DNA of 37,065 nucleotides from Hyphomicrobiales bacterium. GTDB taxonomy: Bacteria > Pseudomonadota > Alphaproteobacteria > Rhizobiales > Beijerinckiaceae. Both the position numbers and the translations under genes were made by a program. This document shows, piece after piece, positions 23,579-32,041 of this stretch (positions within the stretch are counted from its first letter, which is position 1; each line of letters opens with the position of its first letter). Below the pieces are notes generated by a model that did no database searches, was not told the DNA's origin, and worked only from the letters and a program-made list of their open reading frames with translations. The stretch is from positions 1 through 37,065 of the forward strand of contig JAFBAK010000070.1 in NCBI GenBank assembly GCA_019247795.1, given 5' to 3'.

Positions 23579-24532
23579 TCAAGGGAGGGCCGTCAGCCGC
23601 TCGAGAATGAAAGCGAGCGCATGATCGCCGTCGACGCCTGTCAGCACCTCGACGAGGCTTTTCGAGTGTGGATCGATCACGGTCGCGCCGTCGCGCTCGA
23701 AGCCGTCGGTCACGACGCGAAGCGGAAGATCCTCGGCGCGAAAAAAGCTCGGATCGAGCGCGTGGAGAATGACGCAAGGGTCGTGCATCGGGAATTTCGC
23801 CGCGAGTCCATGTGTCGACGCGCCTTTCGCCACGCGGCGGGCAACCAGGTTGCGCAAATAGGCTTCGATGAGACCATTCGCCATGCGAGCGATCCTGCCG
23901 CCTCCGGCCAACAGCGCCGCGTTCCATTCGCGATCAGCCAGAACTTTGCGGGTCACGTCGAGGGGAACGAGTGTCACCGGAATTCCCGAGCCGAAGACGA
24001 TCGCGGCGGCCTCCGGATCGGTTGCGATGTTGAACTCGGCGAATTCGGTGACATTGCCGGCTTCGCGAACCGCTCCGCCCATGGCAACGATGCCGGAAAT
24101 GCGCTTCGCGGCGGCGGGGCGGCTCTCGACGAGATGGGCAAGGTTGGTGAGCGGGCCTAGCGCGAGGATGCGCACCGTGTTGGTGGGCCGCCGCAACAGC
24201 TCCTCGCCGAGCCATTCAACCGCGTGGATGTCGAGCGCTTGCCGTTCCGGTGAAGGCAGCTCTGCACCACCAAGACCATCTTTGCCGTGGATATCGGCGA
24301 CCTCGAAGCTCTCGCGCCGAAGCGGCCCGGCGCATCCGGCGATCACGGGGATTTCGTTGCGGTCGAGGTAATGGAGAAGCTTCAACGCGTTCCCGGTGGT
24401 GCCTGAAAGCGCGAGATTGCCGGCGACCGTGGTGATGCCGAGAATCTCGAGTTTGGGCGAGGCGCATGCGAGAAAGAGCGCAAGCGCGTCATCGAGTCCT
24501 GGATCCGTGTCGATGATGACGGCCTCGGACAT
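23579..24532 (-). CDS. Inosine-uridine-preferring nucleoside hydrolase family (IunH)
   Basis: A 317-residue ribonucleoside hydrolase. The calcium-binding N-terminus IIDTDPGLDDALAL supplies Asp8, Asp10 and the catalytic Asp15-type pair; TEFAEFNIATDPEAA supplies the Asn that binds ribose, and MHDPCVILHALDP gives the second calcium-site Asp. The reaction is hydrolysis of the N-glycosidic bond of a nucleoside to base and ribose; some members act on other ribosides. It ends operon C, 29 bases after the flavin oxidoreductase. A histidine in the third motif, typical of purine/pyrimidine-preferring members, is not obvious, so specificity is open. Confidence 0.9.
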   Translation of the reverse strand: MSEAVIIDTDPGLDDALALFLACASPKLEILGITTVAGNLALSGTTGNALKLLHYLDRNEIPVIAGCAGPLRRESFEVADIHGKDGLGGAELPSPERQALDIHAVEWLGEELLRRPTNTVRILALGPLTNLAHLVESRPAAAKRISGIVAMGGAVREAGNVTEFAEFNIATDPEAAAIVFGSGIPVTLVPLDVTRKVLADREWNAALLAGGGRIARMANGLIEAYLRNLVARRVAKGASTHGLAAKFPMHDPCVILHALDPSFFRAEDLPLRVVTDGFERDGATVIDPHSKSLVEVLTGVDGDHALAFILERLTALP

Positions 24533-24561
24533 TGCTGCGGCTGGCGGGCCGGACCGGCCTT

Positions 24562-26604
24562 TCAGAAATCCTTTGCCAAGCGAAGTCCCTCGTAAACCGC
24601 GGCGTGGATGTTGCGCGAGGAAACCGCATCCCCAATCCGATAGAGCACGAAGCGTCCTTCAGGGTTCGAGGAAAGCTCCTGCGGCCGGTTGGCGATCAAG
24701 GCCCCATGATCGATCTCGCCAAGGTTGCGCGACAGCGGCTTGAGGGCGAAATACACCTCCTCGTTCGGCAATGTCCCGTGCTCGATGACGATTTGCTCGG
24801 TGCGGCGCTCCTCGGGCCTTCGGCTGTAATCGTTGAAGAGATGCGCCACGAGCCGGTTGCCCTCGCGCGTCACGCGCTCGAGGCGAAGATTCAGGGTGAT
24901 CTTCGTATCTGCGGCCGATATGGCCTTGAAATACGCTGGGTAGTTCGTGCCGCCGACCTCGGGAGCGAGCACGCGTTCAGGCGTCACGATCTCGAGCCGC
25001 GAGCCTGCGCCGACCATGAATTCCGCGGCCGTCAGGCCCGGATGAGCCCCGTTATCGTCATATAACAGGGCGTTCTCGGCGGGCTTGGAATTCCCGGAGA
25101 GGATGTCCCAGCTCGTCGTCACCAGCTCTTCACCGGCGTCGAGGAAGGAGGTGTTCGGGATGCCGCCGGTCGCGATCACCACGATCTCCGGCTCCTCCGC
25201 GAGGATCGCGCTCTCATCGGCATAAGCGTTGAAGCGAAACTCCACATCGTGCTTGGCGCATTCAGCGAGCCGCCAATCGACGATGCCCATGATCTCGCGA
25301 CGGCGCTTGAGCTGTGCCGTGAGGCGCACCTGGCCGCCGGCCTCGCCCGCCGCCTCGAATACCACCACGCGATGGCCGCGCGCGCCTGCAACACGCGCCG
25401 CCTCGAGACCCCCAGGACCGGCGCCGACGATTACCACCTTCTTGCGAGAACCCCGGGAAGGCTCGACGACATGCGGCATCGTGGCTTCGCGACCGGTGGC
25501 CGCATTGTGGATGCACAAGGCTTCCCCGCCGAGATAGATGCGGTCGATGCAGTAGCCCATGCCGACACAAGGCCGGATCTCATCCTCGCGGCCTTCCGCG
25601 ACCTTGCGAGCGATGTGCGGGTCCGCAATGTGGGCGCGCGTCATTCCGACCATATCGAGCTTGCCGCTCGCGACCGCATGTCTTGCGGTGGCGACATCCT
25701 GGATACGCGCGGCGTGAAACACGGGAAGGCGCGCTTCGCTCCTCACCTCGCCGGCAAAATCGAGGTGCGGCGCCGAGCGCGCGCCCATGCCGGGGATCAC
25801 ATGCGAGAGCGCCTCGTCCGTATCGATATGGCCCCGAATGACGTTGAGGAAATCGACCTTCCCGGTCGCGGCGAGCCGGCGCGCGATGGTCACTCCCTCG
25901 TCGCGAGAAAGACCGCGATCCCAATCCTCGTCGCAGACGAGGCGGCAACCCACGACGTAGTCGGGCCCGACGCGCTCGCGCACGGCATCGAGCACCTCGA
26001 GCGAGAAGCGTATCCGGTTCTCGATCGAACCGCCGTAGTCGTCATCGCGCCGATTGGTCGCGGGTGACCAGAACTGGTCGAGAAGATGGCCGTACATCTC
26101 GAATTCAAGGCCGTCGAGGCCGGCCGCCTTGCAGCGCTCCGCCGCATCCGCATAGTCGCGACGGATCCGCTTCAGGTCGAAATCCTCGGCTGCCTTCGGA
26201 AAGGCGCGATGCGCCGGCTCCCGTACGGGAGACGGCGCAAGCACGGGAAGCCAGTCCTCTTTGCTCCAGCTCGTGCGACGCCCGAGATGGGTGATCTGGA
26301 TCATCACGGCGGCGCCCTGTTCGTGAACGTCGTCGGTGAGCTCCTTGAGCCAGCCAACCACCTCGTCCCGATACAGGAGGATGTTGCCGAACGCGGGCGG
26401 GCTGTCGGGCGCGACGATCGCCGAGCCGCCGATCATGGTGAGCGCTATGCCGCCCTTCGCCTTCTCGCGGTGGTAGAGCCGGTAGCGCGCCTTCGGCATC
26501 CCCTCTTCGGTATAGGCCGGCTCATGGGCCGTGGACATGATGCGGTTGCGCAAGGCGAGATGCTTCAGGCGGAAAGGCATCATCAGCGGGTCGGATGCGG
26601 TCAT
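24562..26604 (-). CDS. TMADH/2,4-dienoyl-CoA reductase-type NADH:flavin oxidoreductase
   Basis: A 680-residue two-part enzyme. Residues 1-370 form an FMN TIM barrel of the Old Yellow Enzyme type (PFRLKHLALRNRIM, MIQITHLGRR, EFEMYGHLLDQFWSP, NRRDDDYGGSIENR); residues 385-680 form an FAD/NAD(P) domain with VVIVGAGPGGLEAARVAGA. Between them, the four-cysteine 4Fe-4S site appears as C346, M349, C352 and C364 (PCVGMGYCIDRIY, EALCIHNAATG), so the second cysteine is methionine. From memory, close relatives are annotated as N-methylproline demethylases or dienoyl-CoA reductases, so oxidative N-demethylation or enoate reduction is the likely chemistry. It lies three bases after the CoA-transferase beta stop. 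Confidence 0.88.
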   Translation of the reverse strand: MTASDPLMMPFRLKHLALRNRIMSTAHEPAYTEEGMPKARYRLYHREKAKGGIALTMIGGSAIVAPDSPPAFGNILLYRDEVVGWLKELTDDVHEQGAAVMIQITHLGRRTSWSKEDWLPVLAPSPVREPAHRAFPKAAEDFDLKRIRRDYADAAERCKAAGLDGLEFEMYGHLLDQFWSPATNRRDDDYGGSIENRIRFSLEVLDAVRERVGPDYVVGCRLVCDEDWDRGLSRDEGVTIARRLAATGKVDFLNVIRGHIDTDEALSHVIPGMGARSAPHLDFAGEVRSEARLPVFHAARIQDVATARHAVASGKLDMVGMTRAHIADPHIARKVAEGREDEIRPCVGMGYCIDRIYLGGEALCIHNAATGREATMPHVVEPSRGSRKKVVIVGAGPGGLEAARVAGARGHRVVVFEAAGEAGGQVRLTAQLKRRREIMGIVDWRLAECAKHDVEFRFNAYADESAILAEEPEIVVIATGGIPNTSFLDAGEELVTTSWDILSGNSKPAENALLYDDNGAHPGLTAAEFMVGAGSRLEIVTPERVLAPEVGGTNYPAYFKAISAADTKITLNLRLERVTREGNRLVAHLFNDYSRRPEERRTEQIVIEHGTLPNEEVYFALKPLSRNLGEIDHGALIANRPQELSSNPEGRFVLYRIGDAVSSRNIHAAVYEGLRLAKDF

Positions 26605-26607
26605 CGG

Positions 26608-27366
26608 TCAAACCCCGGACGGAAAAGCCGTCTCGACAAAACGCGGATAGACCTCACCGATCTCGTCGCGAACCCTGCCGCGGATCAAGGCGAGCGTCTC
26701 GTGGTCGGGCAAGGGCGTCTGCGGCACTGTATCCGGGCGATCGAAGGCGAAGCCCGTATTATCGAGCACCTCTTCGATGCCGTGGCCCGGATGGACGCTT
26801 CTCAGCCGGAAGCGCCGCCTTTCCCGGTCGTAGTCGAATAGCGCGAGATTCGTCAAAAGCGCATGCGGGCCCCCGGGACGGTAAATGCCCTTCTCGCTCG
26901 TGCCCGGCGCGCTGATGAAATCCACCCTCTCGACGAGGACGCGACGCGTATGCTCCTCGCGAAAGAGAATGACGCGGGGCACGAGGAAATAGAGGTAGGC
27001 CGATCCGAAGGAGCCTGGCCAGCGCACCTCAGTCGAAGGATAGGAGCCCGTGCCGACGAGGTTGACGTTCCCCGACCCGTCGATTTGCCCACCGCCGAGG
27101 AAGAAGGCATCGATCCGCCCTTGGGCGGCGCAATCGAAAAGCTCGACACCGCCATTGGTGAAGAAGTTGTTGCGCGTCGAGCCGAGCACCGAGACCCGAG
27201 GCGTCCCGTTCGAACGCGCACGCTCCAAAAGCGCGCCCGCGCCGGGGATCGGCGAGGCAGCCCCCACTGCCACATGCCGACAGCCCGCAAGAAGGCCCGC
27301 AATCGTGAAGATCAGCAATTCCTGGCGCGTGGGCGCGACCGCCTCCGAGCAGAGCGTCGCGTTCAT
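26608..27366 (-). CDS. CoA-transferase beta subunit family (GctB/IpdB-like)
   Basis: A 252-residue beta subunit of a class I CoA-transferase-like heterodimer: LLAGCRHVAVGAASPIPGAG near the N-terminus, SVLGSTRNNFFTNGGVELFD, GRIDAFFLGGGQIDGSGNVN and GGPHALLTNLALFDYD. In active transferases the segment before the GGVELFD-type helix carries a glutamate within an ESG/ENG motif that forms the CoA thioester; here that place reads GSTRNN, with no glutamate. IpdAB, a relative with no such glutamate, is a ring-opening hydrolase on CoA esters. The ATG at 27366 overlaps the alpha-subunit TGA (ATGA). I infer CoA-ester cleavage or transfer on an unknown acid. Confidence 0.88.
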   Translation of the reverse strand: MNATLCSEAVAPTRQELLIFTIAGLLAGCRHVAVGAASPIPGAGALLERARSNGTPRVSVLGSTRNNFFTNGGVELFDCAAQGRIDAFFLGGGQIDGSGNVNLVGTGSYPSTEVRWPGSFGSAYLYFLVPRVILFREEHTRRVLVERVDFISAPGTSEKGIYRPGGPHALLTNLALFDYDRERRRFRLRSVHPGHGIEEVLDNTGFAFDRPDTVPQTPLPDHETLALIRGRVRDEIGEVYPRFVETAFPSGV

Positions 27367-28202
27367 TCCGCCGCCATCGCCGGTTCGCCGAGCCAGCGTG
27401 CGAGCACGTCCGCAAAGCCCGCGTCGGTCTTGGCGGCGGCCACATATCGCCGAAGGAAGGCTTCGTCCTCCCCATAAGCGTTCCAAAGCCCGAGGGGCCA
27501 CGCACCCGACCGCGCCTCCACCACGCCTGAAATATAGAGCGCCGGGATCACGCCTGCCGCGAAGCGCTCATCTTCCAGAAGATTCGTCTCGCTGATTTCT
27601 TCGACGGTGATCAAGGTCTGCGTCGCCGCATGCGCCATCGTCATGAGTTCGCGGTGGCGACCGATGAAAACGTTGCCGTCCCGGTCCGCGAGCGGCGCGT
27701 GGAAGAGAGCCACATCGGGTTTGATCGCAGGAAGCGCGACGATCGGGTCGCCACCCGAATCGCCAGGCGCGAAGGGGTTTTCGATGACCTTCCAATCGGG
27801 GCGATGCTTCAGAAGATCGCTGCCGAGAATGCCGCGCAACGGCATGAAAGGAAGTCCCTTGGCTGCCGCCTGAAGCGCCGCGTGTATCGCGGGGCAGGTC
27901 GCATCCTTGAGCGTGATCTTGCCGCGACGCACCGCCGCGACGAAACGCGGCGCAGCTCCATACTCCCCGAGCGTCACGGCCGAGGTCTCGATGACGTCGA
28001 CCGCGCCCGCCCCGATCAAGAGCTCGGCCTGCAGGCCGCTCACCGGCACGCAGACGAGATGAAGGTTTCTGACGCGCCGACGGATCAGCGCTCGCGTTGC
28101 GGCCATTGCGGGCCCCGAATAGTCGGCCGACACGGCAAGCTTTGCGCCATCAGGGATGGCGGCAGCGAGATCGTCGAGATCGCGGATTTGACAGGCGCTC
28201 AT
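27363..28202 (-). CDS. CoA-transferase alpha subunit family (GctA/IpdA-like)
   Basis: A 279-residue alpha subunit. Marks are a degenerate start DLAAAIPDGAKLAVSADYSG (usual: DGxxxxxGG), RRRVRNLHLVCVPVSGLQAE, GAVDVIETSAVTLGEYG, then PFMPLRGILGSDLL, PAIKPDVALFHAPLADRDGN and ITVEEI, all typical of glutaconate CoA-transferase alpha chains. The glycine-rich loop that holds the CoA pantetheine is altered in the first motif. The ATG at 28202 follows GGGAAGGAT and is chosen over an in-frame ATG at 28268. It begins the tightly packed part of operon C; the isomerase gene is 115 bases upstream. Confidence 0.88.
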   Translation of the reverse strand: MSACQIRDLDDLAAAIPDGAKLAVSADYSGPAMAATRALIRRRVRNLHLVCVPVSGLQAELLIGAGAVDVIETSAVTLGEYGAAPRFVAAVRRGKITLKDATCPAIHAALQAAAKGLPFMPLRGILGSDLLKHRPDWKVIENPFAPGDSGGDPIVALPAIKPDVALFHAPLADRDGNVFIGRHRELMTMAHAATQTLITVEEISETNLLEDERFAAGVIPALYISGVVEARSGAWPLGLWNAYGEDEAFLRRYVAAAKTDAGFADVLARWLGEPAMAAE

Positions 28203-28317
28203 GTCGATCCTTCCCGCGCAAGATGATTGGCGCTTCGAGGCAAGATGTTCTGCAACCCACAACCTCATATAGCGAGCGCGCGCTCATCGCAAAAATGCGC
28301 CCCCCTGCGAGCGGAAT

Positions 28318-29091
28318 TCAGGAAACGAGCGTCTTCATCCAGCCGATGCCCTCGAGCGTGGTCGTACGCGGTTTGTATTCGCAACCGATGAACCCCGTCC
28401 AACCCAGGCGATCGATCCCCCCAAGAACCTCGCGGTGGTTCAATTCCCCATGATCGGGCTCGGACCGACCCGGCACGCCCGAGATCTGGATATGCCCGAT
28501 ACGCGAGAGATTGGCCGCGATGCGGGCGAGGATATCGCCCTCCATGATCTGGGCGTGATAAGTGTCGAACATCGCTTTCAGCCAAGGCGAGCCGAAGCGT
28601 TCGACTATGGCGAATGCCTCTTCCGAGCGCGACAAGAAATAGCCCGGCCGATCGCGTGAGTTCAGCCCCTCGACGACGAGTCTCACGCCGGCTCTCTCGG
28701 CTCTGGGGATGGCGCTTTCCATGTTGCGCATGAAGGTCGCCTCGGCGTGCACGCGGGCGACCCCGTCGATCAGGCCAGCAAGCACATGCACATGGCCCGC
28801 GCCGGCCGTCGCGGCGTAGTCGAGCGCCGCGTCGAGGTTGCGCGCGAAGTCCTTCTCGCGGCCAGGCAAGGCGGCATAGCCGAGGCGATCGCTTTCCGCT
28901 TCGCCCGGAGCCGTGTTGATGCCGACGATTGTGAGACCGAGTTCGTCGGCGCGATCGCGCATCTCTGTCGCTGGAATTTCCGGGACCGCGCATTCGACCC
29001 CCGCGAAGCCTGACCTCTTGGCCGCCTCCATGCGCCGGGCGAACGGCAGCTCGAGATAGAGGAAGCTGAGATGGGCGGAAAAGCGCAGCAT
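28318..29091 (-). CDS. hyi: Hydroxypyruvate isomerase / 2-oxo-tetronate isomerase family (Hyi/OtnI)
   Basis: A 257-residue xylose-isomerase-like TIM barrel. The Hyi signature is present: RFSAHLSFLYLELPF, RMEAAKRSGFAGVEC, LVVEGLNSRDRPGYFLS with the metal-ligand glutamate, FDTYHAQIMEGDIL with Asp and His ligands, HIQISGVPGRSEPDHGEL, and FIGCEYKP with the catalytic glutamate. It isomerises hydroxypyruvate and tartronate semialdehyde, or a 2-oxo-tetronate, with a divalent metal. Whether it shares a transcript with the CoA-transferase genes is uncertain because a 115-base gap intervenes; truA ends 34 bases upstream on the same strand. Confidence 0.88.
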   Translation of the reverse strand: MLRFSAHLSFLYLELPFARRMEAAKRSGFAGVECAVPEIPATEMRDRADELGLTIVGINTAPGEAESDRLGYAALPGREKDFARNLDAALDYAATAGAGHVHVLAGLIDGVARVHAEATFMRNMESAIPRAERAGVRLVVEGLNSRDRPGYFLSRSEEAFAIVERFGSPWLKAMFDTYHAQIMEGDILARIAANLSRIGHIQISGVPGRSEPDHGELNHREVLGGIDRLGWTGFIGCEYKPRTTTLEGIGWMKTLVS

Positions 29092-29125
29092 GAAAGGCCC
29101 TCGATTTTGAAATCGGACGATCGAG

Positions 29126-29872
29126 CTAATCGGCGCGGTAGTCCACGCCGATGAGGCAGAGACCGGAAGCCGGCGCCATGGGTCCGCAACGCGAGCGGTC
29201 GCGCGCCTCGAGAGCCGATTTCACATCCTCGACGGCCCAGCGGCCCGCGCCAACCATCTCGATCGTGCCCACGAGGGAGCGCACCTGATGATGCAGAAAG
29301 GAACGTGCGGAGGCGAGGATCACGATCTCATGGTCCTGGCGAGCGACATCCAGACGCTCGAGTGTCTTCACGGGGGTTCGCGCCTGACAGTCGGCGGCGC
29401 GAAAAGTCGTGAAGTCGTGACGGCCGACGAGAAGTTGTGCTGCCGCGTGCATGCGCTCGGCATCGACCGGGCGCGGTACATGCCAGACGCGGCCCGCGTC
29501 GAGAGCCGGCGGCGCGCGTCGGTTGAGGATGCGATAGCGGTAATGCCGTTTGATCGCCGAAACGCGCGCATCGAAGCTGTCGGGCGCGCGCGCCGCCGAA
29601 AGCACACTGATCGGAGAGGGCCGCAAATGCGCGTTGAGCGCATCGCGCAACGTGTCGGTGCGCCACTCCTTCGACAAATCGGCATGCACGACCTGATGTG
29701 AGGCATGCACGCCGGCGTCAGTGCGTCCCGCGGCGCGCACCCGTACGGTTTCGCCGGTCAGCTTGGCCACTGCCGCCTCGAATCTGTCCTGGACCGAGCG
29801 GCCGCTGGCTTGCGCTTGCCAGCCGTCGAATGGCGAACCGTCATATTCGAGGATCAACTTGAAGCGAGGCAC
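29126..29872 (-). CDS. truA: tRNA pseudouridine(38-40) synthase TruA
   Basis: A 248-residue TruA, the typical length. The catalytic Asp52 is in [15 protein letters not shown]. Other family blocks are [45 protein letters not shown] and [20 protein letters not shown]. It converts U38-U40 of the tRNA anticodon arm to pseudouridine, in the cytosol. In many alphaproteobacteria the gene follows fmt and def; here upstream lies a divergent MgtC-family gene instead, across a 90-base gap. Confidence 0.96.
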   Translation of the reverse strand: MPRFKLILEYDGSPFDGWQAQASGRSVQDRFEAAVAKLTGETVRVRAAGRTDAGVHASHQVVHADLSKEWRTDTLRDALNAHLRPSPISVLSAARAPDSFDARVSAIKRHYRYRILNRRAPPALDAGRVWHVPRPVDAERMHAAAQLLVGRHDFTTFRAADCQARTPVKTLERLDVARQDHEIVILASARSFLHHQVRSLVGTIEMVGAGRWAVEDVKSALEARDRSRCGPMAPASGLCLIGVDYRAD

Positions 29873-29962
29873 GGGGCGAGCGGAAACTCTCTTTCGTGGT
29901 CAATGTATAGAGGAACGGCGACGAATAGAAAGCCGGGACACGCGCCAAAAAGCGAGGGAAAA

Positions 29963-30685
29963 ATGACAGACGCGTCAGCCGCGGTCGCGCCGTTCGCCGG
30001 ATTTCTCAATTCCGCGATCGGGCTTGCGGTCGCTTTCGTGCTCGGCACGTTGATCGGCGCGGAGCGCCAATATCGACAGCGCACGGCCGGCCTCAGAACC
30101 AATGTGCTCGTCGCCATCGGAGCCTCCGCCTTCGTCGACATCGGGATGCGTCTCACTGGCACGTCGGGCGCGGTGCAGGTGACCGCCTATGTGGTCTCTG
30201 GCGTCGGCTTTCTCGGGGCCGGCGTGATCATGAAGGAAGGGCTCAACATCCGCGGGCTCAACACCGCCGCGACCTTGTGGTGCTCCGCCGCAGTGGGCGC
30301 TTTTGCAGGCACGCATCTCATCGGCGAGGCGATGCTGCTCACCCTCGCAGTGCTAGCGGGAAACACTTTGCTGCGCCCTTTGATCAACCTGATCAACCGC
30401 GCCCCCATCGACGAACGCAAGACCGAGGCGACCTACGAGGTGCGTCTCGCGACGGAGGCGGCGAATGTCGTTGGCGCGCGCGAGCTCCTCGTCGAGACGC
30501 TCGAGGCGGCCCATTACCCGGTGAGCGATATCGAGATCGAGGAGCGGCCGGAGGACCGCGTCGAGGTCGTCGCGACGCTTGTCAGTACGGCCATCGAGCC
30601 TGCCGAGATCGAGACGGTAATCCGGACGCTCAAATCGGCTCCGCTGGTGCGCGATGCAAGCTGGACCGTGCGCACTTCCGACTGA
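29963..30685 (+). CDS. MgtC/SapB family membrane protein with C-terminal ACT-like domain
   Basis: A 240-residue protein with four to five transmembrane helices in the first 140 residues, including the family core GTLIGAERQYRQRTAGLRTN and GVGFLGAGVIMKEGLNIRGL. The last 80 residues (YEVRLATEAANVVGARELLV through DASWTVRTSD) form the cytoplasmic ACT-like domain of MgtC proteins. MgtC inhibits the F-ATPase and supports survival in low magnesium or in macrophages in pathogens; in soil bacteria the role is less clear. The ATG at 29963 follows AGGGA. No magnesium-responsive leader can be recognised in the 90-base upstream gap. Confidence 0.92.
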   Translation: MTDASAAVAPFAGFLNSAIGLAVAFVLGTLIGAERQYRQRTAGLRTNVLVAIGASAFVDIGMRLTGTSGAVQVTAYVVSGVGFLGAGVIMKEGLNIRGLNTAATLWCSAAVGAFAGTHLIGEAMLLTLAVLAGNTLLRPLINLINRAPIDERKTEATYEVRLATEAANVVGARELLVETLEAAHYPVSDIEIEERPEDRVEVVATLVSTAIEPAEIETVIRTLKSAPLVRDASWTVRTSD

Positions 30686-30696
30686 AGGCGCGAACT

Positions 30697-31485
30697 TCAT
30701 TCCATGAGCGCGATCGCCGAAAGATGGCGCCCGTAATCGGTCTCTCCCCGGTGCGTCATGCGGCGATAGCTGAAGAAGAGCGCCTCATCGCCATATGTGC
30801 AGCGGCCGAGATCGTCGACGCTCCCGACGCCCGCTTCATGGAGTCGAGCGGCGATGTAACCCGGAAGATCGAACATGGCATGGCCTTCCTCTTGGCCTTC
30901 CTCTTGACGCGTCGACGGCGCCAAGAATCGTGCATTCTCCGCATCCGCCTCGAGGAAGCGCGCCTTGAACTCGGGTCCGACCTCATAAGCCGCGCGCGAG
31001 ATCATGGGCCCGAGCGCCGCGTGGATCCGGTGACGCTGCGCGCCTTCGCGCTCCATCGAGGCGATCGTCGCCTCGATAACGCCCGTGAGCGCGCCTTTCC
31101 AGCCCGCATGCGCGGCGCCGATAATGCGAGCCTCCTCATCCGCGAAGAGCAGGGGGCCGCAATCCGCCGAGGAGACCGCGATGGCGAGCCCCGGCCGGCG
31201 CGTCACGAGCGCATCGGCAATCGGGCGAACCCCCTCATCCCATGGTTTGTCGATCACCATCACATCGGGTGAGTGGACCTGAAAAACGGTGGCGAAACTC
31301 TCGGGCGAGACGCCCAAAGCTCCTGCCATGCGCTTTCTGTTCTCGAGCACGCGTCCGCGTTCGTCACCCGAGCCGAGGCCGCCATTGAGCGAGGCGTAGA
31401 CGCCTTCCGACACACCGCCCTGCCGGGTGAAGAAGGCGTGCGCGATGCCGGACAGCCGGGCAAGATTTACGGAGGTGAGCATCAT
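30697..31485 (-). CDS. pgeF: Peptidoglycan editing factor PgeF (laccase-domain, YfiH family)
   Basis: A 262-residue protein of the YfiH/PgeF family. The zinc/copper site residues are present: His71 in VFQVHSPDV, Cys109 in SSADCGPLLF, and His126 in GAAHAGWKGAL. These proteins have oligopeptide amidase or purine-nucleoside phosphorylase-like activity and prevent wrong amino acids in peptidoglycan stems. A 12-base perfect tandem duplication (30881-30904) encodes a repeated EEGQ element in the middle, probably a recent slip in a surface loop. It sits 13 bases upstream of the phosphatidyltransferase stop; both are on the minus strand. Confidence 0.93.
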   Translation of the reverse strand: MMLTSVNLARLSGIAHAFFTRQGGVSEGVYASLNGGLGSGDERGRVLENRKRMAGALGVSPESFATVFQVHSPDVMVIDKPWDEGVRPIADALVTRRPGLAIAVSSADCGPLLFADEEARIIGAAHAGWKGALTGVIEATIASMEREGAQRHRIHAALGPMISRAAYEVGPEFKARFLEADAENARFLAPSTRQEEGQEEGHAMFDLPGYIAARLHEAGVGSVDDLGRCTYGDEALFFSYRRMTHRGETDYGRHLSAIALME

Positions 31486-31498
31486 CGGGTGCGGTGCC

Positions 31499-32041
31499 TC
31501 AACTTGCGGCCTCGTTCATATGGGCGAACCAGGTGAGGAGGTAGGCGCCTGCCGACGCAACCGTCAAGGCGCCGATCAACCCCATCATCCAGTCGCGCGC
31601 CATGCCCAGATCGAAGCTGAACGCGTTCGCCGCAAGGACGAGCCCGGCAAACCCGATCTGAGCCGCGGTATTCACCTTGCTGACCACGAGCGGCTTGATG
31701 GCGAGCGGACGACCGATCAGCCAGGCGACGACCACGCCGACAAGGATCATCACGTCACGCGAGACGACTGTGATCGCGAGCCATCCCGGAAGCGTTCCGA
31801 TCACGGCAAGCGTCACATAGATAGACATGAGCAACGCCTTGTCCGCGAGCGGATCGATATAGGCGCCGAGCTCCGTGCGCAGCGAGAAGCGTTTCGCGAT
31901 ATATCCGTCAACCGCATCCGACACGCCCGCGACGACGAAGCAGATGACGGCCGCGAGCCAGCGGCCCTGCGTGATCATCACGATCAGGAAGGGCACGAGC
32001 AAAAGACGGCCGATGGTGATGAAGTTCGGCAGATTGATCAT
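31499..32041 (-). CDS. CDP-alcohol phosphatidyltransferase family (PgsA/cardiolipin synthase-like)
   Basis: A 180-residue, multi-pass inner-membrane enzyme. The family catalytic motif is complete over residues 42-67: Asp42, Asp45-Gly46, Ala49, Gly59, Asp63 and Asp67, seen as SDAVDGYIAKRFSLRTELGA then YIDPLADKA, with Lys50 where most have Arg. It transfers a phosphatidyl group from CDP-diacylglycerol to an alcohol (glycerol-3-phosphate or phosphatidylglycerol). The start MINLPNFITIGRLLLVP is typical of the family. Phosphatidylglycerophosphate synthase and a Cls-type cardiolipin synthase are the two options; sequence alone does not decide. Confidence 0.9.
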   Translation of the reverse strand: MINLPNFITIGRLLLVPFLIVMITQGRWLAAVICFVVAGVSDAVDGYIAKRFSLRTELGAYIDPLADKALLMSIYVTLAVIGTLPGWLAITVVSRDVMILVGVVVAWLIGRPLAIKPLVVSKVNTAAQIGFAGLVLAANAFSFDLGMARDWMMGLIGALTVASAGAYLLTWFAHMNEAAS

